A stretch of DNA of 64,000 bases from Pelosinus baikalensis (GTDB lineage Bacteria; Bacillota; Negativicutes; DSM-13327): contig NZ_JAJHJB010000005.1 of the NCBI RefSeq assembly GCF_020819555.1, forward strand, positions 122,610-186,609, in the 5' to 3' direction. Made by a program: the position numbers and the translations under genes. The notes under the pieces are model-generated. The model did not search any database. It was not told the DNA's origin and was given only the letters and a program-made list of their open reading frames with translations. The number at the start of each line of letters is the position of its first letter. Within the stretch, counting starts at the first letter, position 1. Shown one piece after another: positions 37,031 to 45,965 of the stretch.

Positions 37031-38506
37031 TTGCTCAATGAATTAGACGGCAGCGATAGCTGTCTTGATTTAGTGTTAGATCGTCTTGATCAGGCAGTAC
37101 ATGTAATCAATTGTGAGGGAATAACAATTTATTACAACCAGACAGCGGCTGAAGTGGAAGGATTGCAGGCTACTGAAGTTATGGGAAAGCATGTTCTTCA
37201 GGTATATCCTTCATTGACCCTTGAAACAAGCAGTTTGATGGAGGTATTGGCTACTGGCAAGCCAGTATTGGATCAGCAGCAAACCATCGTAAGCAGGACA
37301 GGGCGAATCATTACGATTCATTACTCTACTTTTCCACTATACCGAGAGGGGATATTAGTGGGTGCTTGTGATTTGTCTCGAGATATAACAAAAATTAAAG
37401 AGATGTCAGATCGAGTGATGGATCTGCAGGCTGTGCTATTAGATAAAAAGTCAACCAACTTAAAAAAAGCAAAGAAGACCGAAATTAGTTTTGCAAAATA
37501 CACATTTAACGATATTATTGGCAGTCATGATCTAATGGTTAAGCTTAAAGTAGTCAGTCAAAGAGTGGCATCGACTTCTTCTCCAGTGTTGGTAATTGGT
37601 GAAACAGGCGCAGGAAAAGAACTGGTAGTACAGTCCATCCATAATGCATCTTCTCGCAAGGACGGACCCTTCGTGGCGCAAAACTGTGCAGCTTTTCCTG
37701 CAACGCTGTTAGAAAGTATTTTATTTGGAACGGTAAAAGGAAGTTTTACAGGAGCGGAAGATCGTCCGGGATTGTTTGAGCTCGCTGATAGAGGAACTCT
37801 ATTTTTAGATGAAATCAATTCTATGCCGATGGAATTGCAAAGCAAACTGCTTAGAGTTCTGCAAGATGGAACCTTACGCCGCTTAGGTGATAATAAGGTA
37901 AGAGAGGTAGATACTAGGGTCATAGCCTGTACCAATGTAGATCCTCAAGAAGCAGTACGTAAAAAGGAATTGCGCATTGATTTATATTATCGATTGAATG
38001 TGGTAGCGTTACAAGTACCTTCTTTGCGAGAACGCAAAAGTGACATTGCTGCCTTGGTGGAACATTTTATTATGATGTATAATGCGAAAATTGGTCGTTC
38101 AGTGCAAAAAATAAGTGAAGAAGTAGATCAGGCATTTTTAAAATACTCTTGGCCAGGAAATGTTAGAGAATTGCAGCATGCCATTGAGCACGCTATGAAT
38201 ATCGTATCCGGTCATATCATTGAAATCGAACATATTCCAGAACATTTGCGCAACTATGATGATGATCATAGTCGTGAAATATATTGTCAATTGAACGGCA
38301 AGAGCCTGCCGGAAATATTGGGGACTGTTGAAAGAAGTGCTCTCCTTCACGCTTTAGAAAGAAGTGAAGGAAATATATCAAAGGCAGCATTATCTTTAGG
38401 TATTCCTCGTCAAACCATACAGTATAAACTGAAAATATATGGACTGCTTAGAAGGAATAAAAAAGATGACTCCTTGTTAGGAGGGGATTGTATTGAAAAA
38501 ACTTAA
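37031..38506 (+). CDS. PAS-domain sigma-54-dependent activator of the lysine cluster
   Basis: This 491-residue bacterial enhancer-binding protein has an N-terminal PAS domain (about residues 10-125). The central AAA+ domain (about 155-390) has Walker A GETGAGKE, the sigma-54-contact GAFTGA loop as GSFTGAED, Walker B GTLFLDEINSMP and NVRELQHAIEHA. A Fis-type helix-turn-helix ends it (SEGNISKAALSLGIPRQTIQ). It resembles RocR-type amino-acid catabolism regulators. It lies inside the operon and overlaps kamD by 14 bases. It probably activates both -24/-12 promoters; the ligand may be lysine or an intermediate sensed by PAS (inference). GAFTGA is changed to GSFTGA, a tolerated variant. Confidence 0.93.
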   Translation: MLNELDGSDSCLDLVLDRLDQAVHVINCEGITIYYNQTAAEVEGLQATEVMGKHVLQVYPSLTLETSSLMEVLATGKPVLDQQQTIVSRTGRIITIHYSTFPLYREGILVGACDLSRDITKIKEMSDRVMDLQAVLLDKKSTNLKKAKKTEISFAKYTFNDIIGSHDLMVKLKVVSQRVASTSSPVLVIGETGAGKELVVQSIHNASSRKDGPFVAQNCAAFPATLLESILFGTVKGSFTGAEDRPGLFELADRGTLFLDEINSMPMELQSKLLRVLQDGTLRRLGDNKVREVDTRVIACTNVDPQEAVRKKELRIDLYYRLNVVALQVPSLRERKSDIAALVEHFIMMYNAKIGRSVQKISEEVDQAFLKYSWPGNVRELQHAIEHAMNIVSGHIIEIEHIPEHLRNYDDDHSREIYCQLNGKSLPEILGTVERSALLHALERSEGNISKAALSLGIPRQTIQYKLKIYGLLRRNKKDDSLLGGDCIEKT

Positions 38507-40055
38507 TTTGAGCCAGGAGGTTATTGATCGCGGTCGAAAATATGCAAAACAAATTGTAGATCAGGTACAAGAGCATATTGATGCTCACAGTACAGTGGCA
38601 GTAGAACGATCTGTTTTAAGATTACTAGGGATCGATGGAGTTGATCAGGCAGGAGTACCATTAGTAAATGAAATCGTTGAAGAATTGCATAATGCAGGTG
38701 TATTAGGTAAAGGAGTCATGTATTGGTTCGTGAATGGGATGATTCATACAAAATTATCATCTCAGGAGTTGGCAGAGTGTATAGTAAATAAAACGATTCA
38801 TTTACTAGAATTACCCAGAGTTCCAGAAGGTGAAATTGAAGAGGCAGCCTTGCAATTGGCTATCCGTTCCTTAGCGAAAATTAAAGAGCGTCGTCAAGAA
38901 AGAGAAGCATGGATTGCAAGTTTAGGCAAGGGACAGGAACCTATGTTATATGTTATTGTGGCTACTGGTAATGTGTATGAGGATGCGATTCAAGCGCAGG
39001 CTGCTGCTCGGCAAGGAGCTGACATCATTGCCGTTATTCGTACTACAGGGCAAAGTTTACTAGACTATGTTCCTTATGGACCAACTACCACAGGCTTTGG
39101 TGGTACATATGCGACCCAGGCTAATTTTCAGATTTTACGGCAAGCTTTAGACGAAGTAGGAAAAGAAGTCAATCGCTACATTTATTTGACTAATTATTGC
39201 TCAGGGCTTTGTATGCCCGAAATTGCAGTAATGGGGGCATTAGAACGTTTGGATGTGATGCTCAATGACTCCATGTATGGAATTATTTTTCGGGACATTA
39301 ATATAAAGCGTACTTTTGTAGATCAGTACTTTTCTAGGTTAATCAATGGTTATGCTGGTATTATTATCAACACAGGGGAAGACAATTACTTAACTACAGC
39401 AGATGCCATTGAAAGTGGTCATACGGTTTTAGCCTCTGAATTAATAAATGAACAGTTTGCTTTTCGGTGTAATATGACCTCCGAGCAGCTCGGTCTTGGG
39501 CATGCTTTTGAAATCGACCCGCAAACCCCTAATGGTTTTATGTATGAATTGGCACAAGCACAATTAGTAAGAGAGGTTTTCCCAAAGAGCCCCATTAAAT
39601 ATATGCCACCGACTAAATATATGACAGGAAATATTTTTAAAGGACATGTGCAAGATACTCTGTTCAATGTTTGTTCCATCATGACAGGGCAGAGTTTGCA
39701 TCTTTTAGGTATATTAACAGAAGCCATTCATACCCCTCTTATTCACGACCGATTTTTAAGTATTGAGTCTGCTAAATACGTTTTTAATAATTTGCGAGGA
39801 ATCGCCGATGAAATTTATTTTCGTGAAGGCGGATTTATTCAGCAAAGAGCTCAGGAAGTATTGGAAAAGGCAGTTAACTTATTGGAAGAAATTGCTGACA
39901 TAGGACTGATGCAAGCACTGGCATTAGGCTATTTTGCTGACATCTCGCGAACCTCTGAAGGTGGCAAAGGGTTGCAGGGAGTCATTGTAAAGGAATGCAG
40001 TTATCTCAATCCTTTTATTCCTCTCATGTTAAAAGGAGGAAACAGCAATGGTTGA
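38493..40055 (+). CDS. kamD: Lysine 5,6-aminomutase alpha subunit
   Basis: This large subunit of the adenosylcobalamin- and PLP-dependent mutase moves the terminal amino group of beta-lysine (or D-lysine) to carbon 5. The 520-residue length is normal, and family segments such as PYGPTTTGFGGTYATQANF near residue 190 and PPTKYMTGNIFKGH near residue 370 are present. The TTG start at 38493 has AGGAGGGG eight bases upstream and overlaps the regulator. Its 3' end overlaps kamE by eight bases. Confidence 0.94.
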   Translation: MKKLNLSQEVIDRGRKYAKQIVDQVQEHIDAHSTVAVERSVLRLLGIDGVDQAGVPLVNEIVEELHNAGVLGKGVMYWFVNGMIHTKLSSQELAECIVNKTIHLLELPRVPEGEIEEAALQLAIRSLAKIKERRQEREAWIASLGKGQEPMLYVIVATGNVYEDAIQAQAAARQGADIIAVIRTTGQSLLDYVPYGPTTTGFGGTYATQANFQILRQALDEVGKEVNRYIYLTNYCSGLCMPEIAVMGALERLDVMLNDSMYGIIFRDINIKRTFVDQYFSRLINGYAGIIINTGEDNYLTTADAIESGHTVLASELINEQFAFRCNMTSEQLGLGHAFEIDPQTPNGFMYELAQAQLVREVFPKSPIKYMPPTKYMTGNIFKGHVQDTLFNVCSIMTGQSLHLLGILTEAIHTPLIHDRFLSIESAKYVFNNLRGIADEIYFREGGFIQQRAQEVLEKAVNLLEEIADIGLMQALALGYFADISRTSEGGKGLQGVIVKECSYLNPFIPLMLKGGNSNG

Positions 40056-40812
40056 TGTACATCATGTTAAACCTTATGGTGATACCTTAAATGACGGCAT
40101 GGTGCAGCTGTCCTTCACCCTGCCGATTCCTTTATCAAATGCAGCAAAAGAAGCAGCTAGGCAGTTGACTGCTAGTATGGGACTAGAAGAGGCAGCAGTT
40201 GCTCATGCTGAAGGGATTAGCGATACATTTAGCTTTTTCATTGTTTATGGGAAATGCAGTCATGGAGTAAATATTGCTGGGATTACGGTTCCTGAAGTTG
40301 CATTAGAGGTATTGTCCAAAAAAGAAATTGATGACTTTATTCGTACTCATCTAAACCGAAAACTTAATGTAGTGGGAGCTTGTATTGAAAGTGATGCTCA
40401 CACAGTTGGGATTGATGCCATTATGAACATAAAAGGTTTTAATGGACATAAAGGCTTAGAAAGCTATCATGAAATTAATGCTGTAAATATGGGAGCGCAA
40501 GTGGCTTGTGAGGAAGTTATTCATAAAGTCTATGAAATTCAAGCAGATGCTATTTTAATATCTCAGGTAGTAACACAAAAAAATATTCATATTACAAATT
40601 TGACAAGACTCGTAGATATGCTGGAAGCGGAAGGTTTGCGGGATAAAGTAACTTTAGTAGTGGGGGGACCGCGAATTAGCCATGAATTAGCAAAAGAGTT
40701 AGGGTATGACGCTGGCTTTAGTTCCAATACCTATGCAGAGCACGTAGCGTCGTTTCTTGTCCAGGAAGTAAAACGCAAGAATGTGTGGGATAGCGGTAAG
40801 GAGACGGGTTGA
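40048..40812 (+). CDS. kamE: Lysine 5,6-aminomutase beta subunit
   Basis: This 254-residue subunit binds cobalamin and PLP. The base-off cobalamin motif DxHxxG is at residues 116-121 (DAHTVG), and the Rossmann-like B12 domain continues with QADAILISQVVTQKN and VVGGPRI. The AGGAGG site lies inside the end of kamD, and the start overlaps that gene, implying coupled translation of the two subunits. Confidence 0.95.
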   Translation: MVDVHHVKPYGDTLNDGMVQLSFTLPIPLSNAAKEAARQLTASMGLEEAAVAHAEGISDTFSFFIVYGKCSHGVNIAGITVPEVALEVLSKKEIDDFIRTHLNRKLNVVGACIESDAHTVGIDAIMNIKGFNGHKGLESYHEINAVNMGAQVACEEVIHKVYEIQADAILISQVVTQKNIHITNLTRLVDMLEAEGLRDKVTLVVGGPRISHELAKELGYDAGFSSNTYAEHVASFLVQEVKRKNVWDSGKETG

Positions 40813-40847
40813 TTTTTAGCTAATAAGAGTCATAAGGAGAGGAGAGC

Positions 40848-41237
40848 ATGGAAGACGTTTTAATACGGGTGCGAATGAGCGAACATGACACTCATTATGC
40901 AGGAGGATTGGTAAATGGGTCCCGAATGTTAGATTTATTTGGTGATGTAGCAACTGAATTATTAATTCGCAGCGATGGTGACGAAGGACTATTTGTTGCA
41001 TATGACAATGTGGAATTTACAGCCCCTGTTTATGCAGGCGATTTTATCGAGGCGCGGGGCAAGATTATAAAGATTGGTAATACATCACGACGAATGGAAT
41101 TTATCGCCACAAAAGTTATTTCATTAGATCAGGCTGCTCAGCATGAATCAGCAGCATCTGTATTAGCGGATCCCGTTGTAGTTTGTATCGCTAGCGGAAC
41201 TTGTGTGGTTCCTAAAGAAAGGCAAAGGGGTGTATAA
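40848..41237 (+). CDS. kal: 3-Aminobutyryl-CoA ammonia lyase
   Basis: This 129-residue hotdog-fold protein removes ammonia from L-3-aminobutyryl-CoA to give crotonyl-CoA. It shows MSEHDTHYAGGLVNGSRMLDLFGDVATEL near the N-terminus and ends normally. Similar small hotdog proteins are thioesterases, but its place between kamE and kce makes the lyase call secure. AGGAGAGGAGAG precedes the ATG. kce begins one base after the stop. Confidence 0.9.
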   Translation: MEDVLIRVRMSEHDTHYAGGLVNGSRMLDLFGDVATELLIRSDGDEGLFVAYDNVEFTAPVYAGDFIEARGKIIKIGNTSRRMEFIATKVISLDQAAQHESAASVLADPVVVCIASGTCVVPKERQRGV

Positions 41238-41238
41238 T

Positions 41239-42060
41239 TTGGAGCCGCTTATCATTACCGTTGCCCCCGTAGGTGCAGAAGCAACTCGCCAAGACAATCC
41301 CAATCTGCCCCTTACCCCTGGAGAAATTGCCAATGAGGCGATACGGTGTGCTGAAAAGGGAGCTTCCATCATTCATCTGCATGTTAGAGATGAGGACGGA
41401 AAGGCTACCCAAGCGAGGGACATCTTTCAAGAAACCATTGCACTGATCAAAGAAAATAGTGACGTAATTATTCAAACCTCCACAGGTGGAGCATCCTGGA
41501 TGACAGCCGACGAACGATTGCAGCCTATAGAATTAAAGCCTGAGATGGCAACATTGACCACAGGTACAGTTAATTTTGGTGAAGAAATATTTTCTAACCC
41601 GATGCCTATGGTTGAACTGTTTGCAAAAGCAATGGTGGCCCAGGGAGTCAAACCTGAAATTGAAGTATTCGAAGTGGGGATGATTTATAATGCACTGCGT
41701 TTAGTGCAAAAGAAAATCTTGCAGTTGCCTCTGCATTTTGATTTTGTGATGGGGGTTCCTGGAGGTATACCAGGGGAAGCTAGACATTTATTGTATCTAA
41801 TAGAGTCCATACCTGCAGGGTCTACTTGGACAGTCGCGGGGATTGGACGTAGTGAGTTGCCTCTTGGGACGATGGCGATTGTTATGGGCGGACATGTGCG
41901 CGTTGGCTTTGAAGATAATGTGTATTATACAAAAGGTGTATTATCTGATGGTAACTTTCAACTAGTGGAGCGTATAGCAAGGATTGCAAAAGAAATAGGT
42001 CGACCAGTTGCTACTCCCGAACAAGCCAGAAGAATTTTAGGCTTGGATCAGATAAAGTAA
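41239..42060 (+). CDS. kce: 3-Keto-5-aminohexanoate cleavage enzyme
   Basis: This 273-residue zinc TIM-barrel enzyme (BKACE/DUF849 family) condenses 3-keto-5-aminohexanoate with acetyl-CoA to give acetoacetate and 3-aminobutyryl-CoA. Visible features are the N-terminal strand LIITVAPVGAE, the zinc-binding SIIHLHVRDEDG near residue 45, and GGIPGEARHLLYLI near residue 173. The TTG start at 41239 has AGGGG nine bases upstream; a longer frame runs inside kal and is rejected. It is the last gene before a strong terminator. Confidence 0.94.
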   Translation: MEPLIITVAPVGAEATRQDNPNLPLTPGEIANEAIRCAEKGASIIHLHVRDEDGKATQARDIFQETIALIKENSDVIIQTSTGGASWMTADERLQPIELKPEMATLTTGTVNFGEEIFSNPMPMVELFAKAMVAQGVKPEIEVFEVGMIYNALRLVQKKILQLPLHFDFVMGVPGGIPGEARHLLYLIESIPAGSTWTVAGIGRSELPLGTMAIVMGGHVRVGFEDNVYYTKGVLSDGNFQLVERIARIAKEIGRPVATPEQARRILGLDQIK

Positions 42061-42093
42061 TTAAAATCGTATAACGCTTTCATCAAATAAAAT

Positions 42094-42152
42094 AGCAGAA
42101 GTCATAAAAATTTTAGTAGTCACAATGCTGCCAAATTTTTATGACTTTTGCT
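42094..42152 (+). terminator. Terminator after kce
   Basis: The arms 42094-42113 (AGCAGAAGTCATAAAAATTT) and 42133-42152 are near-perfect complements around a 19-base loop. It ends the first lysine transcript. The T run is not classical, so it may also act as a bidirectional barrier. Confidence 0.65.
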
Positions 42153-42182
42153 CATTTTTAGGCGGATTGCTGAATTTTCAGC
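42150..42182 (+). promoter_or_regulatory. Two copies of the putative activator site upstream of the permease-kamA unit
   Basis: GCTCATTTTTAGGC at 42150-42163 and GCTGAATTTTCAGC at 42169-42182 match the pattern at 34615-34704. They lie about 130-165 bases upstream of the -24/-12 promoter at 42314. A degenerate copy may lie at 42236-42249. Confidence 0.62.
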
Positions 42183-42313
42183 GATTACAAAATAGTTGCA
42201 AAGTGTAATAGTATCGCCCATCCTCGTCATGTAGTGCCGAAGATTAGTCATCTGAGGAAAAAACTAGGGACTTTTTCATGATAAATAAGCGACTGTTGTT
42301 GATACTGCTGCTG

Positions 42314-42330
42314 TTGGCATGTTTATTGCA
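42314..42330 (+). promoter_or_regulatory. Sigma-54 promoter of the permease-kamA-CoA transferase unit
   Basis: TTGGCATGTTTATTGCA matches TTGGCACNNNNNTTGCA with one difference. GG at 42316 and GC at 42328 are ten bases apart. It lies 97 bases before the permease start. Confidence 0.85.
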
Positions 42331-42426
42331 ATTCTTAAGAATAAGATCTAAAGTTCTGACTGGCACCACGGTCAAATAATTAATTAAAAATTCCAAATAA
42401 TTAAATTAACAAAAGGAGTGAATCTC

Positions 42427-43926
42427 ATGAATGCCGACCTGGAAACAGGGAAAATCCAAAGCCTTAGGGAGGAGACAGGTGTTGGAGGCAAAGAGGAATT
42501 AAAGCGAAGTTTAAAAGCCCGTCACATGAATATGATAGCACTTGGTGGTGCTATCGGCACGGGTTTATTTTTGGCAAGTGGTGCATCAGTCAGTACTGCC
42601 GGTCCAGGTGGCGCGCTGGTAGCTTATGGCGTCATTGGGATTATGGTTTATTTTCTAATGACTAGTTTAGGAGAAATGGCAACCTACTTACCCGTTCCAG
42701 GATCTTTCGGAACGTATGCAGCAAGGTTTGTTGATCCGGCTTTAGGCTTTGCAATCGGTTGGAACTATTGGTTAAACTGGGCAACCTGTATTGCAGTAGA
42801 ATTAGTAGCAGGTGCCATCATAATGAAATTTTGGCTCCCTGATATTCCTGGTTATTATTGGAGTGGACTCTTTTTGGTCATTTTATTTGCTCTTAATTAC
42901 TTATCAACAAGAGCATATGGTGAAAGTGAATATTGGTTTGCAGGTGCTAAGGTAATAACCGTTGTCATCTTTTTAGTGGTAGGTACATTGATGATTTTAG
43001 GGATTGGTGGAGGGGCTTCGCCAGGGTTCTCTAATTGGCAAATCCAAGAAGCACCTTTTGTTGGTGGATTTAGCGCAATATTGGCGATCTTCATGATTGC
43101 TGGTTTTTCTTTCCAAGGCACTGAACTGGTTGGCATTGCTGCTGGCGAAAGTGAAAATCCTGAAAGAGATGTACCAAAAGCAATTAATACGGTATTCTGG
43201 CGCATTCTCCTATTTTATATTGGTGCTTTAATTATTATTGGTTTTATCCTACCCTATACGGATGAAAATTTATTAAAAGGTGATGTGGAAAATGTTGCTG
43301 TCAGTCCCTTTACTCTAGTATTCAGCCGTGCTGGATTTGCGGCAGCAGCATCCCTAATGAATGCAATCATACTCACATCCGTGCTATCTTGTGCGAATTC
43401 AGGATTATATGCCTCAACTCGTATGCTGTATGCTATGGCAAAAGAAGGCAAAGCTCCTCGGATTTTTGGCAAAGTCAATAAACGCGGTGTTCCAACTAAT
43501 TCTCTTTATGCTACTTCTGCTATTGGATTTTTAGCCTTTCTTTCCTCGTTAGTTGGGGAAGGTACTGCTTATACATGGCTGCTTAACATTACAGGAATGA
43601 TTGGTTTCATTGCCTGGCTAGGTATTGCCATTAGCCACTATCGTTTCCGTCAAGCATTTATCCGGCAAGGACTTGATTTATCTCAACTTAAATATAAAGC
43701 AAAATGGTTCCCCTTTGGACCTCTATTTGCAATGGTACTTTGCGGTATCGTAATCATTGGACAAAATTATAATACCTTTTTAGGCGGAGAAGTAGACTGG
43801 TATGGACTAGCCGTGTCCTATGTGGGTATTCCTATTTTCTTAGCAACGTATCTAGGGTATAAGTTTTCTAAAAAAACGAAAGTAATCGCTTTGGAAAAAG
43901 TAGACTTGAGCAAGAATCTAGTTTGA
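42427..43926 (+). CDS. Amino acid permease, lysine-specific type (AAT family)
   Basis: This 499-residue permease has about twelve hydrophobic segments. Helix 1 carries LGGAIGTGLFLASGASVSTA near residue 39, typical of the LysP/AAT branch, and a helix-6 region GTELVGIAAGESENPERDVP follows. The start at 42427 has AAAGGAG eight bases upstream. As first gene of the unit with kamA, it very probably imports lysine; this rests on context more than on residues that fix substrate choice. Confidence 0.9.
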   Translation: MNADLETGKIQSLREETGVGGKEELKRSLKARHMNMIALGGAIGTGLFLASGASVSTAGPGGALVAYGVIGIMVYFLMTSLGEMATYLPVPGSFGTYAARFVDPALGFAIGWNYWLNWATCIAVELVAGAIIMKFWLPDIPGYYWSGLFLVILFALNYLSTRAYGESEYWFAGAKVITVVIFLVVGTLMILGIGGGASPGFSNWQIQEAPFVGGFSAILAIFMIAGFSFQGTELVGIAAGESENPERDVPKAINTVFWRILLFYIGALIIIGFILPYTDENLLKGDVENVAVSPFTLVFSRAGFAAAASLMNAIILTSVLSCANSGLYASTRMLYAMAKEGKAPRIFGKVNKRGVPTNSLYATSAIGFLAFLSSLVGEGTAYTWLLNITGMIGFIAWLGIAISHYRFRQAFIRQGLDLSQLKYKAKWFPFGPLFAMVLCGIVIIGQNYNTFLGGEVDWYGLAVSYVGIPIFLATYLGYKFSKKTKVIALEKVDLSKNLV

Positions 43927-43998
43927 TACAGATCTGATTCCATTAAGAGTGAGTTTATAGAAAAAGAATGGAGTCAATTGGCGAAGGGAGTTTATAAA

Positions 43999-45279
43999 AT
44001 GCGTGATTATCATGATATTCCTTTGTGGACCAATGTAACAGAAGAAGAATGGCAAGATTGGCGATGGCAAGTAGCGAATCGCATCACTTCACTCTCCATG
44101 CTAAAGCAGGTTATTCCATTAGTTCAAAAAGAAGAAGAAGGAATTTTAAGTTGCCTGCAAAGTCTAAGAATGGCAATCACCCCCTATTATGCAACGCTAA
44201 TTGATGTTGAAAATGTGAATTGTCCTGTGCGTAAACAAGCAATTCCAACAGCAACGGAACTACAGTTTGGGCAATTTGATATGGCTGACCCTTTGCACGA
44301 AGATCAGGATTCACCTGTTACGGGACTTACTCATCGATATCCTGACCGAGTACTGTTTTTAGTCACGGATCAATGTTCTATGTATTGCCGTCATTGTACC
44401 AGAAGGCGGATTGCCGGAGTTTGTGATCAAGCACGTACGAAACAACAAATTGACAACTGTATTCAATATATAAGAGAAACGCCAGTAGTCAGAGATGTTA
44501 TTTTATCTGGCGGTGATGCTTTTCTAATTAGCGATGAACTAATTGAATACATTCTGAAAGAATTACGGCAAATAAAGCACGTAGAAATTATCCGTTTTGG
44601 CACTCGTACACCTGTAGTTTTGCCGCAAAGAATTACTCCTGCCTTATGCACAATTTTAAAAAAATATCATCCAATTTATGTGAATGTCCATTTTAATCAT
44701 CCTAAAGAAATAACAGAGGCTGCCAGTATGGCTTGTGCTTCTTTAGCTGATGCTGGAATACCTCTTGGCAATCAAGCGGTTCTCTTAAAAGGGGTTAACG
44801 ATTGCCCAGAATTAATAAAAAAACTGATGCAGCAATTATTAAAGATAAGAGTAAAACCTTATTATATTTATCAATGTGATATGTCACAAGGCATACAGCA
44901 TTTTAGAACACCCATTAGTTCGGGAATTCAGGCGATTGAATATTTAAGAGGGCATACTTCAGGATTAGCCGTTCCTACTTACGTTGTTGATGCGCCAGGA
45001 GGTGGTGGCAAGATCCCGGTTATGCCTCAATATTTAGTTTCTCAAAATGCTAGTAAAACCGTACTGCGAAATTATGAAGGCGTGTTTACAACCTATACAG
45101 AGCCAAAGCATTATGTAGATCCGGAAGCACCTTGTGAAGTATGCGGCGGTTATCATCATGATACAACAGTAGGCTTAGCAGGAATGTTAAGCGGTGATAA
45201 ATCATTATCATCGATTTCATCAGTAGGAAGAAAGACCGATGCAAAAGAGGCGAATTCTGCATTATTGATTATGAAATGA
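43999..45279 (+). CDS. kamA: Lysine 2,3-aminomutase (radical SAM)
   Basis: This enzyme converts L-lysine to L-beta-lysine, the first step of the pathway, using a 4Fe-4S cluster, SAM and PLP. The 426-residue protein has the radical SAM motif CxxxCxxC at C126, C130 and C133 (CSMYCRHC), then SGGDAF. The PLP-binding lysine region DAPGGGGKIPVMPQY lies near residue 330, and a zinc-binding tail CEVCGGYHH near residue 376. The ATG at 43999 has AAGGGAG eight bases upstream. It follows the permease and precedes the CoA transferase genes. Confidence 0.95.
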   Translation: MRDYHDIPLWTNVTEEEWQDWRWQVANRITSLSMLKQVIPLVQKEEEGILSCLQSLRMAITPYYATLIDVENVNCPVRKQAIPTATELQFGQFDMADPLHEDQDSPVTGLTHRYPDRVLFLVTDQCSMYCRHCTRRRIAGVCDQARTKQQIDNCIQYIRETPVVRDVILSGGDAFLISDELIEYILKELRQIKHVEIIRFGTRTPVVLPQRITPALCTILKKYHPIYVNVHFNHPKEITEAASMACASLADAGIPLGNQAVLLKGVNDCPELIKKLMQQLLKIRVKPYYIYQCDMSQGIQHFRTPISSGIQAIEYLRGHTSGLAVPTYVVDAPGGGGKIPVMPQYLVSQNASKTVLRNYEGVFTTYTEPKHYVDPEAPCEVCGGYHHDTTVGLAGMLSGDKSLSSISSVGRKTDAKEANSALLIMK

Positions 45280-45310
45280 TGGATGGCTTATTGGAGGTGG
45301 AAGGTGATCT

Positions 45311-45961
45311 ATGGTAAAGATTTGTACTGCAAACGAAGCTGTGAAGGATATTTCCGAAGGAATGTGTATTATGATTGGTGGGTTTTTAGGTGTTGGAACG
45401 CCTGATGGGTTAGTGCAGGCGTTGGTAGAGAAAGGCACGAAAAATTTAACGGTCATAACAAATGATAGTGCTTTTCCAGGAGTCGGTGTAGGTAAACTAC
45501 AAGATAATAAGCAAATGTCCACATTATATACATCGTATATTGGTGGGCATCCTGAGAGTGGCAGATGTATGGAAGAGGGGGAGTTGAAAATTGTCTTAAC
45601 TCCTCAAGGAACTCTTGCGGAACAAATTCGTGCTGGCGGTTCCGGTCTAGGGGGAGTATTGACTCCTACAGGGGTTGGGACAGTAGTAGAAGAAGGAAAA
45701 TCCAAAATCGTGGTAGCAGATAAAACCTATTTGCTGGAAGAGCCTTTAAAAGCAGATTTTGCCCTATTAAAAGCATATAAAGCTGATTGTCATGGAAATT
45801 TGATTTACCGTTTTTCGGCTAGAAATTTCAATCCCTTAATGGCTATGGCTGCTAAGAATGTCATTGTTGAAGTGGAAGAAGTCGTAGCGGCAGGAGCAAT
45901 TGAACCTGATAACGTGATAACTCCAGGAATTTTTGTCGATCTTTTGGTCAAAGGGAGGTAG
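45311..45961 (+). CDS. Acetoacetate/butyrate CoA-transferase subunit A
   Basis: This 216-residue type I CoA-transferase alpha subunit (AtoD/ScoA-like) has the segment GGFLGVGTPDGL near residue 22 and GGSGLGGVLTPTGVGT near residue 110. In lysine fermentation it moves CoA between butyryl-CoA or acetyl-CoA and acetoacetate made by Kce, so that the acetoacetate can be used. The ATG follows GGAGGTGGAAGGTG. The stop is four bases before subunit B. Confidence 0.9.
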   Translation: MVKICTANEAVKDISEGMCIMIGGFLGVGTPDGLVQALVEKGTKNLTVITNDSAFPGVGVGKLQDNKQMSTLYTSYIGGHPESGRCMEEGELKIVLTPQGTLAEQIRAGGSGLGGVLTPTGVGTVVEEGKSKIVVADKTYLLEEPLKADFALLKAYKADCHGNLIYRFSARNFNPLMAMAAKNVIVEVEEVVAAGAIEPDNVITPGIFVDLLVKGR

Positions 45962-45965
45962 CTTT

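Noticed and set aside
42361..42377. Second sigma-54 promoter starting TGGCACCACGG
   Set aside because: It has a good -24 half but no GC at the -12 position ten bases later, while the site at 42314 has both.
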